Origin: Acidimicrobiaceae bacterium
GTDB lineage: Bacteria; Actinomycetota; Acidimicrobiia; Acidimicrobiales; Aldehydirespiratoraceae
NCBI GenBank assembly: GCA_016845585.1
Contig: JAERSO010000017.1
Coordinates: 26,507 to 90,506, forward strand
Direction of reading: 5' to 3'
DNA length: 64,000 nucleotides
In this document: positions 35,461 to 44,846 of the stretch, in pieces
How the letters are laid out: each line of letters opens with the position of its first letter
Numbering within the stretch: position 1 is the stretch's first letter
Position numbers and translations under genes: made by a program
The notes under the pieces: model-generated
Seen by the model: the letters and a program-made list of their open reading frames with translations, nothing else
Told to the model about the DNA's origin: nothing
Databases searched by the model: none

Positions 35461-35868
35461 ATGATTGTCGTCGACTGGGACGCCCTGCGTGTCGCGGCGC
35501 GCCGCGCCGCGGCCTCCGCATACGCGCCGTACAGCGGACTCCACGTCGGTGTCGCGGGACTCTCGTCGAACGGCACGGTGTTCACGGCCTGCAATGTCGA
35601 GAACGTGTCGTTCGGGCTGACGCTGTGCGCCGAGTGCGGATTGGTCTCCGCCCTGCGGTCCGCCGGCGAGGACTCCCTGATCGCCGTCGCTGCGGCGGAC
35701 GACCGAGGCAATCTGCTGACGCCGTGCGGGCGCTGCCGTCAGCTCCTGATGGAGCACGGGGGATCCTCGATGCTGGTCGACACTGATCCCATTCCCCTGC
35801 CGCTCGCCGAACTACTGCCGGGGGCGTTCGATGCATCGGATCTCCCGTCGTCAGGCGGCCGGCCATGA
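35461..35868 (+). CDS. cdd: cytidine deaminase
   Basis: A 135-residue enzyme with AAGGAG (35449-35454) before the ATG. YAPYSGLHVG is the substrate loop. The zinc ligands and catalytic Glu are in NVSFGLTLCAECG (C-A-E) and LTPCGRCRQ (P-C-x-x-C). It deaminates cytidine and deoxycytidine to uridine forms. It overlaps thymidine phosphorylase as ATGA (35865-35868), a standard pyrimidine-salvage pair. The tail after residue ~120 is slightly diverged. Confidence 0.93.
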   Translation: MIVVDWDALRVAARRAAASAYAPYSGLHVGVAGLSSNGTVFTACNVENVSFGLTLCAECGLVSALRSAGEDSLIAVAAADDRGNLLTPCGRCRQLLMEHGGSSMLVDTDPIPLPLAELLPGAFDASDLPSSGGRP

Positions 35869-37136
35869 GGGCTCACGACGTGATCGTGACGAAGCGTGAT
35901 GGTGGCCGGCTGACCGACGAGCAGATCGACTGGTTCATCTCGACCTACGCCGGCACCGACGAGATCGCCGACGAGCAGGCCGCGGCGTTGATCATGGCCA
36001 TCTTCTTGAACGGGCTGGAGCCCGACGAGCTCACCCACTGGACCGGCGCGATGATCGACTCGGGCGACCGGCTCGATCTCTCCGCCATCAGTCGGCCGAC
36101 CGTCGACAAGCACTCGACCGGTGGTGTCGGCGACAAGATCTCGCTGATCGTCGTGCCCCTGCTCGCAGCCTGTGGTGCTGCTGTACCGCAACTCTCCGGT
36201 CGTGGGCTCGGGCACACCGGCGGCACCCTCGACAAGATGGAGGCGATTCCCGGCTGGCGCTCCGAGATGTCGCTCGAGCAGATGCATCAGCAACTCGACA
36301 CGATCGGAGGGGTGATCGCCGGAGCGTCAGCGTCACTCGCTCCAGCTGATCGGAAGCTGTATGCGCTCCGCGATGTGACCGCGACTGTCGAGTCGATCCC
36401 GTTGATCGCCAGCTCGATCATGTCGAAGAAGATCGCGGAGGGCACGCGTGCGCTCGCGCTCGACGTGAAGGTCGGTTCCGGCGCGTTCATGCCAGATGTT
36501 GCGTCAGCCGACGAACTCGCCCGAACCATGGTCCGGCTCGGTGAGGCGCACGGTGTTTCCACGTCGGCGCTCGTCACCCGGATGGACGGTCTGCTGGGTG
36601 CGACCGCGGGAAATGCGCTCGAGGTCGCCGAGGCGCTCGACGTGCTGACCGGCGGGGGACCAGCCGACGTGGTCGAGCTGTCGATCGCCCTCGCCGAGGA
36701 GATGGCACGGCTGGCCGGTCTCGATGTCGATGTTGCGGCAACCCTCGCGTCGGGTGCGGCGATGGACTCCTTTGCGGCAATGGTCGCCGCCCAGGGAGGC
36801 GACCTGTCGGCCGGTCTCCCGGTGGCCGCCCACATTCGCCATGTCACCGCAACGGAGCCGGGATTCGTCCACGGGATCAACGCGCGACGAGTCGGTGTCG
36901 CCGCCTGGCTCCTCGGCGCAGGCCGGGCGCGCAAGGAAGACCCCGTGAGTCCGACCGCGGGGGTGGTCGCTCTGGTTCGCCCCGGGGACGAAGTGGAGGC
37001 CGGCCAGCCGGTCCTGGCCATGCACGCCGACCACGAGAGCCGATTCGAGCGCGCCGAGCGGGAACTCGCGGGGAGCGTGACCATCGGAGCCGGGTCGGTC
37101 GAGGCCGCGCCGATGGTCATCGAGACGGTGCCGTAG
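35865..37136 (+). CDS. deoA: thymidine phosphorylase
   Basis: A 423-residue type II nucleoside phosphorylase. KHSTGGVGDKISL (phosphate-binding, about 83-95) and SGRGLGHTGGTLDKMEAIPG are hallmark motifs, as is LDVKVGSGAFMPD. It splits thymidine or deoxyuridine with phosphate into base and deoxyribose 1-phosphate. Translationally coupled to cytidine deaminase through ATGA, so the operon salvages deoxypyrimidines. The LLM gene starts nine bases beyond its stop. Confidence 0.94.
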   Translation: MRAHDVIVTKRDGGRLTDEQIDWFISTYAGTDEIADEQAAALIMAIFLNGLEPDELTHWTGAMIDSGDRLDLSAISRPTVDKHSTGGVGDKISLIVVPLLAACGAAVPQLSGRGLGHTGGTLDKMEAIPGWRSEMSLEQMHQQLDTIGGVIAGASASLAPADRKLYALRDVTATVESIPLIASSIMSKKIAEGTRALALDVKVGSGAFMPDVASADELARTMVRLGEAHGVSTSALVTRMDGLLGATAGNALEVAEALDVLTGGGPADVVELSIALAEEMARLAGLDVDVAATLASGAAMDSFAAMVAAQGGDLSAGLPVAAHIRHVTATEPGFVHGINARRVGVAAWLLGAGRARKEDPVSPTAGVVALVRPGDEVEAGQPVLAMHADHESRFERAERELAGSVTIGAGSVEAAPMVIETVP

Positions 37137-37145
37137 CGTGGGCGG

Positions 37146-38072
37146 ATGGTCGAGAACCAGCCCGTGCGGATGAAGATCGGAGTCCAACTCCCGGAGGTGG
37201 AGTGGGAAGTTCCGTTCCCCCACCTGATCGAGATGGCGCAAGCCGCGGAAACCGTCGGTTTCGACTCCGTCTGGTACGGCGACCACCTCATCTACGACCT
37301 GCCGGTCGGCGCCCGCGGTCCGTGGGAGGCGTGGACGACGCTTGCTGCGATCGCGGCGAGCACCTCGAGGATCGAACTGGGCCCGCTCGTCGCCTCCACC
37401 AGCTTCCATGCCCCCGCCATGCTCGCCAAGCAGGCCGCAACCGTCGATGCCGTCTCACAGGGACGTCTGATCGTCGGACTCGGCGCGGGGTGGAATCGAC
37501 GAGAGTACGACGCGTTCGGCTTCGCCTACGACCGAAGGGTGAGTCGCTTCGCCGAAGCCTTCACGATCATCCGGAGCCTGCTGCACGACGGTGAAGTCGA
37601 CTTCCACGGCGAGTACCACGACGCCGATCGATGCGTCCTGCATCCGCGATCGCCGACCCCGGGCGGGCCACCGCTGATGGTCGGCTCGATCGGTCACCGG
37701 ATGCTCGACATCACGCTGCCGCATGTCGACGCCTGGAACATGTGGTGGAGTCAGTACGGCAACAGTGCGGTCGGATTCGCGGCGGAGAAGGCTCGGGTCG
37801 ATGAGCTGATCGAAGCGGTCGGCCGTCCGCTCGGCGCTGTCGAGGCCACCGCGGCAATCCACGTCCGCCTCGCGGGCGGAGCGGGCCGGCAGATGGGCGA
37901 CTATGTCGGCGATCTCGAGATCGAACCACTGACCGGTTCGCCGAGTGAGCTGGCTGATCAGTTGCGCGAATGGGAGTCGGCGGGAGCTGCGCACGTACAG
38001 TTGTGTGTGGATCCCATCACCCAGGACACCATCGAGTTCCTCGGTGACGTTCTCGTCGAGTTCAGGCGGTAG
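37146..38072 (+). CDS. LLM-class (luciferase-like) F420-dependent oxidoreductase
   Basis: A 308-residue TIM-barrel flavoenzyme. FDSVWYGDHLIYDLPVG, GPLVASTSFHAPAMLAKQAATVDAVS (split by the active-site loop), RLIVGLGAGWNRREY and GGPPLMVGSIG are typical of the F420-type luciferase-like monooxygenase family. It should reduce or oxidise a small organic substrate with F420 or FMN. One of five such genes in the window; it sits between deoA and the choline-kinase-like gene. Confidence 0.88.
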   Translation: MVENQPVRMKIGVQLPEVEWEVPFPHLIEMAQAAETVGFDSVWYGDHLIYDLPVGARGPWEAWTTLAAIAASTSRIELGPLVASTSFHAPAMLAKQAATVDAVSQGRLIVGLGAGWNRREYDAFGFAYDRRVSRFAEAFTIIRSLLHDGEVDFHGEYHDADRCVLHPRSPTPGGPPLMVGSIGHRMLDITLPHVDAWNMWWSQYGNSAVGFAAEKARVDELIEAVGRPLGAVEATAAIHVRLAGGAGRQMGDYVGDLEIEPLTGSPSELADQLREWESAGAAHVQLCVDPITQDTIEFLGDVLVEFRR

Positions 38073-38075
38073 GTC

Positions 38076-39112
38076 GTGGGAGCAACCGAGGATCTTCGCG
38101 AAGACGTCCTCCGTCGCTGTCAGGACGCCATGCCCGCCTGGCGCGAGCTGACGACGGCCGACTTCGACTTCGTCGACCCGAAGGGCTTCTCCTCGTTGAC
38201 CATGGGGGTGCGCTGTCGTATACCGGTCGAGCCCTCAGCGGTGTTGTACCGCCAACTCGAGGGCAAGGAGAACGCAATCCTCGACTTCGAGACCGGCGTG
38301 ACGTGTTCCTCCTCCTCGGTGACGCGGGCATCGCGGCGAGGTGTCTGTACTACGACGAGAACTGTCGAATCGAGGAGTTCTACCGGGGCCGCACCCTGAC
38401 CGCCGACGATGTCTTCGATCCGGAGATCCAGCGCGGTGTTGCCGATGAGCTGTATCGACTCCATCAGCTCCAACCGCCGAATCTGCCCGATCGTCCGTAC
38501 TTCGAGCTGCTGACCGAACAGTGGGCGGAGCTCGCGAAGCCGGTGGTGGTCGACAATCGTTCGGCCTTCCCGCCCGCCGAGCAGGCGTGGTGTGACGATC
38601 TCGAGACCCTGTGGAGCTCCGAAACGACCGCCAAGGTGCTCCGGCTCCTCCCCGACGAGCCGCCGATCTTCTGTCACAACGACACGTATCACGGCAACGT
38701 CTTCCTGCTCGACGACGGATCGATCAAGCTCCTCGACTTCGAGTTCTCCTGTCTCGGCCATGCCGCGTTCGACTTCGCCAACTTCTTCGCCGAGACCATC
38801 ATGGAACACGGGCTCGAGAATCCTCCGCACTTCCGGATCGTGCCGCCGCGGTTCTCCGACGATGATCTCCGTACCTTCGTCGGCTTCTACCTCGACAATG
38901 CCGAGTTCGCGTCACCGGCGGACCGTGCCACGGAGACGGAACGGCTGGTCACGCAGACACGGACCTCGCTCATGCTGTCCGACTACATGTACGCCATGGC
39001 CGCCCTGCCGCTGGCGCTCGAGCCGATCCAGAAGGTCCGCTTCCTCCCGTACGCCCACCAGCGCTACCGGAGGTTCCTCACCGCGTGGGATCGGGAGTTC
39101 GGATCAGGCTGA
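38076..39112 (+). pseudogene. choline/ethanolamine kinase-like gene with a frameshift
   Basis: Two frames together read as one ~345-residue kinase of the APH/choline kinase superfamily. The first (GTG 38076) gives GFSSLTMGVRCRIPV and VLYRQLEGKENAILDFETG. The second takes over near 38300 with DVFLLLGDAGIAARCLYYDE and carries the catalytic FCHNDTYHGNVF and LLDFEFSCLG motifs. The shift lies between 38295 and 38300 and needs one additional base. The product would phosphorylate choline or a similar amine. Three bases after the LLM stop. Sequence error or recent lesion. Confidence 0.82.
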
Positions 39113-39173
39113 GGCGTGCGGGGCTGTGTAGCGTCACGATCTCCGAGACACGTCCGTCAGTGAGGATCTCCCA

Positions 39174-39554
39174 ATGGAAGACTCGAGCCCGCTCGAAGCC
39201 GCGTACGCCAAGCGCCGAGAGGTCCTCGGCGATGAGTATGTCGACCGGATGACCGCAGCGCCCGAGGGCGCGGTGAAAGAGTTCCAGGACTATCTGACCG
39301 GGATGGCCTGGGGCGTCTGGACTCGAGAGGGGCCGCTGTCGACGCGAGATCGCAGCCTGCTCGTCCTCGCGATGACGGCAGCGACGGGACGCATGGACGA
39401 GTTCTGTCTCCACGCCGGCGCTGCGGTGAACGCGGGTGTGACCGACGCCGAGATCGATGAGCTCGTCTTCCAACTCGCGGCGTACTGCGGCGCCCCCGCG
39501 GGAGTCTCGGCTCGTCGGGAGATCGCGGCCATACGCGCCGAGCGTGACGGCTGA
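39174..39554 (+). CDS. 4-carboxymuconolactone decarboxylase family protein
   Basis: A 126-residue protein of the CMD family (PcaC type). Typical pieces are WTREGPLSTRDRSLLVLAMTAATG and the helix LHAGAAVNAGVTDAEIDELVFQLAAYCGAPAG. It has no C-x-x-C pair, unlike the AhpD-like protein at 23341, so it is the decarboxylase-like rather than the peroxidase-like branch. Related proteins decarboxylate 4-carboxymuconolactone, but the rest of the protocatechuate pathway is not seen nearby. Confidence 0.82.
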   Translation: MEDSSPLEAAYAKRREVLGDEYVDRMTAAPEGAVKEFQDYLTGMAWGVWTREGPLSTRDRSLLVLAMTAATGRMDEFCLHAGAAVNAGVTDAEIDELVFQLAAYCGAPAGVSARREIAAIRAERDG

Positions 39555-39560
39555 GCAGAG

Positions 39561-40993
39561 CTAGCGGTCGATCGGGGACGTGTCCGGCCTCTCCGCGCCC
39601 ATGGCCCGGCTGATCACCTCGCCGAGCGGTTCGGGTCGATGGAAGAAGTAGCCCGGGCCGAGGCGGTAGCCGGCATGCCTCATCGCCGTGAGTTGTCTCG
39701 ACGTCTCGATGCCTTCCACGATCGTCGTCATGCCGGAACCCCTGGCCATCGCCGAGATCGCGGACGCCAGCTCCGTCGTTCCCGGCCGGTCGAGCGCCTG
39801 GGTGACGACCCGGTCGACCTTCACGTGGGTGAACGGGACTTCGAGGAGCTGTTCCATCGAGGAGTAGCCGGTGCCGAAGTCGTCCATCGCCAGTCCGATG
39901 CCGAGGGTTCGCAGCTGCAACGCGGTCTCCTGCCAGATGGGTGAGGACGGGAGGTGCTGTGATTCGGTGATCTCGAGTATCAGGCGGTCCGGAGCCACAT
40001 TGTGATGGCCCAGCAGCGCCAGGATCTCGGCGGGAAGTCTCCGGTGATACAGGTGGCGCGCCGAGATGTTGACGGTGATGAACGTCGACCGGTTGCGGAG
40101 TTGGGGACTCGCGAGTGCTTCCACCGCTTTGGTGATCATCACCATTCCGAGTGCGGGTCCGCGACCCTGGTCTTCGATCACCGGAACGAACGTGCCCGAC
40201 ATGATCATCGAGCCGTCGGGCTGTTCCCAACGGGCCAGAAGCTCCATGCCCACGATGTCGCCGTTCTTGAGGTCCACGATCGTCTGCGCCCACGGCACGA
40301 CCTCGCCCGCCTCCACCGCGGCGCCCGCTCGGCCTCCCAGCTGGACCTTCGACTCCTCGAGTGACCGCAGCTCGTCGGTCATCTCCATGACCTGGTGCTT
40401 CCCGAGACGCTTCGCGAACCGCAGTGCGGCCGCGGCTTCGCGAAAGAGATCCGAGCCGAGGTTGGGTTGGTTCGCCGGCAACGTCGTCACGCCGATGCTC
40501 AGCGATTGAGCGATCTGCAGATCACCGTGCTCGCCGAGCCGCAGCTCCGCGTTGATCAAACCGTGGAAGTCAGCGGGTTCTGATCCGATGGCGACGAACT
40601 CGTCGCCACCGAACCGGGCAACCGTCCAGGTCTCGGGGATCCTCTGCCGCAGAAGCTGTCCCACTGCCTGGAGCGCGGCGTCGCCGACTGCGTGGCGGCG
40701 GCTCTGGTGGCCAGGCCGGTGAGTTCGTCGACCCGCGAGCGTTCATCGCTCTCGACCCGCTTTTCGATCAGTTCGTCGGACAGTTTCGCCCATGAGGAGG
40801 AAGCCACGATGATCGTGGCGCTGGCAACGAATGTCGCGGCGATGGGGAGCAACTGGAGCTCCGTTCCGAATACCAGGAGATAACTGCCTCCGTAGGTCAG
40901 GATCATCAGATCCAGCGACGGAGCCTCACCTTGGCTGAGGAACAACAGGTCGGTCGCGACACTGTCATGGGTCGCGTCGTCGTTCACGCTCAC
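39561..40993 (-). pseudogene. membrane GGDEF/EAL protein with an internal deletion and frame change
   Basis: The first part (from 40993) has two hydrophobic helices, a coiled linker and the GGDEF entry SRVDELTGLATRA. The frame then changes near 40690-40715 and resumes at RHAVGDAALQAVGQLLRQRI. About 35-40 residues normally found between them, including the metal-binding Asp of the LDxDGF region, are absent. The rest is intact: ARFGGDEFVAIG, then an EAL domain with GMELLARWEQPDG, VNISARHL, LEITES, MDDFGTGYSS and VEGIETSRQ. A GTG at 40664 could still start an EAL-only product. Confidence 0.85.
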
Positions 40994-41070
40994 ATTTCAG
41001 CATCGGCATGATGATCGAGAGAAATGAGCGCAAGTTGACATCGGCGCGATCGTGGATGGAGAGTGCGTCC

Positions 41071-42327
41071 ATGGACCTGACCTACCCACCGGAGTCCGAG
41101 ACGTTTCGGGAGAAGGCGAGAGCGTTCCTCGACGAACACCTGCCCGCGGATTGGAACGGTGTCGGTGCGCTCGATCCCGCTGACCGCAAGGCGTGGATCG
41201 CCGAGTGGCGGGCCACCCTGCAGGCCGCGAAGTTGCTCGCCCCGCACTGGCCCGCCGAATACGACGGATCGGGCCTCACCCACCTCGAACACGTCGTGCT
41301 CAACGAGGAGTTCATCAAGAGAGGCGTCCCGTCGATGGGGGCCAACGACGGCTTCTCGATCTCGATGGTCGGCAACACGATCCTTCACTGGGGCACCGAA
41401 GAACAGAAGCAGCACTACCTGCCACGGATCCTCGACGGCACCGATGTCTGGTGTCAGGGCTACAGCGAGCCGAACGCCGGCTCGGATCTCGCCAACCTCG
41501 GGTTGCGAGCCGTTCGCGACGGCGACGAATGGGTGATCAATGGTCAGAAGACGTGGACGTCGGAGGCCACCACGGCCAACATGATCTTCGCGCTCTGTCG
41601 CACCGACCCGGATGTTCCCAAGCACAAGGGAATCTCATTCCTGCTCGTCTCGATGGACCAGCTCGGCGTCGAGGTGCGTCCGATCGAGGACATGGGCGGG
41701 CATGCCCATGTGAACGAGGTGTTCTTCGAGGACGCCCGAACCCCGGTGAACGACGTGCTGGGTGAGACCAACGGCGGCTGGGCAGTGGCCAACACCCTCC
41801 TGGGCTTCGAGCGTGGCGTGCGCGGCACGGTGCTGTCGCAGCCGTTCCGTGAAGAGCTCGACAATTTCATCGAACTGGCCCGCGAGCGCGACAAGCTCGA
41901 TGACCCGCTCGTGCGTCAGGACATCGCTCGCTTCCACACGAACGTCGAAGTGATGCGTTTCCTCGGCTACCAGACACTGACGAAGCTGCTGACGGGTGCC
42001 CCTCCCGGGCCGGAGTCGTCGGTCACGAAGTTGTGGTGGAGCCAGCACCATCGAGAGATCACCGAGGCAGCCCTTCGGCTCGTCGGGCCCTCCGGTCAGG
42101 TCGACTACGGCGCTGACACGCGCACCGGTATCGGTGCGTCGGCGCCGGGTACTCCCAACACCGTGGCCAATTGGATGAACAGCTTCTTCGTGGCTCGCGC
42201 CGGCACGATCTATGCGGGGAGTACCGAAGTGCAAAAGGGCATCCTCGGAGAGCGGATGCTCGGCCTCTCGAAGGAGCCGCGGGCCGACGCCGGCTCGTGG
42301 CGCGAAACCCAGACCAGCCAGGGCTGA
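41071..42327 (+). CDS. acyl-CoA dehydrogenase
   Basis: A 418-residue FAD enzyme. The N-terminal helix bundle starts at MDLTYPPESETFREKARAF, so ATG 41071 is preferred over 41056 and 41008. The middle domain has WCQGYSEPNAGSDLANL and NGQKTWTSEA, and the C-terminal bundle ends in RAGTIYAGSTEVQKGILGERMLGL. It introduces the alpha-beta double bond into an acyl-CoA; the actinobacterial FadE type also handles sterol side chains. The two acyl-CoA ligases in the next 6 kb support a lipid or side-chain degradation role. Confidence 0.93.
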   Translation: MDLTYPPESETFREKARAFLDEHLPADWNGVGALDPADRKAWIAEWRATLQAAKLLAPHWPAEYDGSGLTHLEHVVLNEEFIKRGVPSMGANDGFSISMVGNTILHWGTEEQKQHYLPRILDGTDVWCQGYSEPNAGSDLANLGLRAVRDGDEWVINGQKTWTSEATTANMIFALCRTDPDVPKHKGISFLLVSMDQLGVEVRPIEDMGGHAHVNEVFFEDARTPVNDVLGETNGGWAVANTLLGFERGVRGTVLSQPFREELDNFIELARERDKLDDPLVRQDIARFHTNVEVMRFLGYQTLTKLLTGAPPGPESSVTKLWWSQHHREITEAALRLVGPSGQVDYGADTRTGIGASAPGTPNTVANWMNSFFVARAGTIYAGSTEVQKGILGERMLGLSKEPRADAGSWRETQTSQG

Positions 42328-42340
42328 CCCGCTCCGAGTG

Positions 42341-43876
42341 TCAGCTCCAGTAGGGGGCTCGGAGCTCGGCCTTGCGCAGCTTCCCGGTAGGGAGCCGTGG
42401 TAGGGCGTTGGAGAAGTCGACCGAACGCGGGCACTTGAAGCTCGACAGATGGTCGCGACAAAATGTGATGATGGCCGCGGCGAGCTCGTCGGATGGTTCG
42501 TACCCGGGTTGTAGTTCGACTGCCGCCTTCACCTCTTCACCGAGGTCGGGGTGCGGAATGCCGAAGACGCCGGCGTCCAGCACGGCCGGGTGCGCGATCA
42601 GTGCGTCCTCGGTCTCCCGCGGGTAGATGTTCACGCCACCGGAGATGATCATGAACGACTTGCGGTCCGTGAGGAAGAGGAAGCCGTCCTCGTCGATGTA
42701 GCCGATGTCGCCATAGCTGGCGTACCCCTGTTTCGACATCGCGCCCGCGGTCTTCTCGGCGTCGCCCTTGTACTCGAACGAGGCGATCGGCTTGAAATGG
42801 ATCAAGCCGGACTCGCCCGGCGGGAGTTCGTCGCCGTTCTCGTCGAGGATGAAGATGACCTCGGGATCGGCCCGGCCGACCGAACCCGGATGCTCCAGCC
42901 ATTCCTTCGGCCCGATGGCCGTGCGGCCGAACCCCTCGCTGCCCGCGTAGTACTCGTAGATGATGGGTCCCCACCAATCCATCATCTGGTGCTTCACCGC
43001 CGGTGGGCAGGGGGCGGCCGCGTGGATGGCCACCTCGTGGGTCGAGAGATCGTGGGCCGACTTCACCTCGTCGGGGAGGTCGAGCAGACGGATGAACATC
43101 GTCGGCACCCACTGGCTGTGGGTGATTCCGTAGCGCTCGATGGCGACGAGTGCCGCCGTCGGATCGAATCGATCCATCACGACGACCGTCCCGCCGAACA
43201 TGTGGATTCGCAGGCCGTAGGCCAATGGGGCGGCGTGGTACAGCGGGGCGGGGGAGAGGTAGACGGTGTCCTGGTCGAAGCCGAACACGTTGCGCTGCTC
43301 GATCAGCGACTCCCCGGGCGGGAGTGTCCATGTCGGCACGTCGTTGAGGGGTCGGAGCACGCCCTTCGGTCGCCCGGTCGTGCCCGACGAATAGAACATG
43401 ATCGAGCCTTCGGACTCGTCCGCGATCGGGGAGGGGGGTTGGGCGGCGACCAGCGGCTCGTACGCCTCCCAGCCGGCAGCCGCCGCCTTGGCTGACACGC
43501 CGTCCATCATCAGCCATCGGTCGAGGGTCGGCGTCTGGATTCCGACCGCATGGTCCGCCACTGCGGCGCTGCTGAAGAGGACCTGGGCACCGCAGTCCTC
43601 GACGATGTAGGCGGCCTCGTCGATGCTGAGGTGCCAATTGATCGGGGTGACATAGATCCCCGATCGCCAGGCGGCCCACACGATCTCGTAGTAGCGCTGG
43701 TGGTTCTCGAGCAGCACGGCGACGCAGTCCCCGCGGTGAAGTCCGAACTCGCGCAGCAGGTGGGCGACCCGATTCGAACCCGCATCGAGTTCGGCGTGGG
43801 TGGTCACCTCGCCGCTGGTCGCCATCACGATCGCAGCTTCATCGGGCCGCTGGATGGCCCACTTCCCCGGATACAT
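42341..43876 (-). CDS. AMP-forming acyl-CoA ligase
   Basis: A 511-residue adenylating enzyme from ATG 43876. The AMP-binding loop is MFYSSGTTGRPKGVLRP, the adenosine site is YEYYAGSEGFG, the hinge is DIGYIDEDGFLFLTDRKSFMI (GD...D-R-K) and the catalytic Lys is in PTGKLRKAEL near the end. The upstream in-frame extension to 44095 is non-coding. It activates a carboxylic acid to its CoA thioester. It lies downstream of the GrdB/PrdB-like gene on the same strand, 22 bases apart, and is convergent with the acyl-CoA dehydrogenase. Confidence 0.92.
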   Translation of the reverse strand: MYPGKWAIQRPDEAAIVMATSGEVTTHAELDAGSNRVAHLLREFGLHRGDCVAVLLENHQRYYEIVWAAWRSGIYVTPINWHLSIDEAAYIVEDCGAQVLFSSAAVADHAVGIQTPTLDRWLMMDGVSAKAAAAGWEAYEPLVAAQPPSPIADESEGSIMFYSSGTTGRPKGVLRPLNDVPTWTLPPGESLIEQRNVFGFDQDTVYLSPAPLYHAAPLAYGLRIHMFGGTVVVMDRFDPTAALVAIERYGITHSQWVPTMFIRLLDLPDEVKSAHDLSTHEVAIHAAAPCPPAVKHQMMDWWGPIIYEYYAGSEGFGRTAIGPKEWLEHPGSVGRADPEVIFILDENGDELPPGESGLIHFKPIASFEYKGDAEKTAGAMSKQGYASYGDIGYIDEDGFLFLTDRKSFMIISGGVNIYPRETEDALIAHPAVLDAGVFGIPHPDLGEEVKAAVELQPGYEPSDELAAAIITFCRDHLSSFKCPRSVDFSNALPRLPTGKLRKAELRAPYWS

Positions 43877-43898
43877 CCGTGTCCCCCTCGGTTGCCGG

Positions 43899-44807
43899 TC
43901 AGACCGTGCGGGCTCGCCCGTCGGTCTTGGCGACCTGCTGTTCTTCGCGACGGGCCGCGCCGGCGGCGGCCAGCTCGGCCCGGTTCGAGTCGTCGACGCG
44001 CATGTAGTTGGCCCGCCAGTCGTCGTCTCCCCAGACGACAGGGGCCTGCACCGTGGTGAGCGGCACGATCGATCGCTCGAGCACGTCCAGGGCAAGCGAG
44101 GTCAGCGCGGCCTGGCCCTCGATGTCGTCCGGCTTGCCCATCGGGTTGCCCAGTGGGAAGTCGACGAAGAGGAACCGCGGGACGCCGGCCTGCTCGACGA
44201 TGTCGCGTGCCGATCCGACCACGACGGTGGCGATTCCGTTGGCTTCGAGATGACGGGCGACCAGTCCGACCGACTGGTGACAGACCGGTCAAAGGGGCAC
44301 GAGGATCATGGCGTCGACACCGTCCGCCTGCGCCATCTCGAGGATCGCGGGGGCGTCGACTTCGCGCGTGCGGCGCTGCGAGTAGTCGGTCGGCAGGCCG
44401 TAGATCCTGGGCGACACCGAGCCGATGCGTCCTCGGTCGGCCGCGGCCTGCAACTGCGCGATCGGCAGGTACGAGGCGAGATCGTCGGTGTGGGTGGCAT
44501 CCTTGTCCCACGACAGATCGTCGGTGTACATCCGGTCCGGGACCTCGGTGAGCGGTAGGGCGTAGGGCGCCTTGACCTTGCCGCCGGCCCACACGTCGGG
44601 ACGGTCTTCGCGTCGAGGGAACGTGGTGGTGGCGATCCCGACCCGGCTTTCCGAAAGCGGTTTGGCGAGCTTCGTGAACGGGGACTCGACGTTGTTGGCC
44701 CACCGGTACGGCGCGCTGTAGCCATGGGCGGCGTAATACTCCCGACTCTTGTCGATGTAGCTGACGAAGGATCGATGCGTGACGCCCGTGTCCACTGTGT
44801 CGGTCAT
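43899..44807 (-). CDS. GrdB/PrdB-like glycine/sarcosine/betaine/proline-reductase family protein, candidate selenoprotein (Sec173)
   Basis: Read through an in-frame TGA at 44289-44291, this gives 302 residues. The part before ends in ILVPL; the part after begins PVCHQSVGLVARHLEANG and continues into FLFVDFPLGNPMGKP. The two parts are in the same frame and form one family domain; homologues as I remember them have Cys or Sec at this position, making U-P-V-C here. A hairpin with a GGUCG loop starts 10 bases after the TGA. Reductase B-type proteins use such a Sec to attack a C-N bond. Alternative: a broken Cys codon (TGC/TGT to TGA). The CoA ligase follows after 22 bases. Confidence 0.72.
44260..44278 (-). 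promoter_or_regulatory. SECIS-like hairpin after the in-frame UGA
   Basis: On the minus strand ACCAGTC-GGTCG-GACTGGT forms a perfect 7-bp stem with a five-base loop. The stem begins 10 bases, and the loop 17 bases, after the TGA at 44291-44289, within the spacing used by bacterial SECIS elements. The loop starts with GG and reads GGUCG, close to the GGUCU loop of the E. coli fdhF element. It lies inside the coding frame, as bacterial SECIS elements do. Binding by SelB is inference. Confidence 0.55.
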
Positions 44808-44846
44808 CTCCCGACAATACGTACTCGACGGGCGGCGATCCCAACT

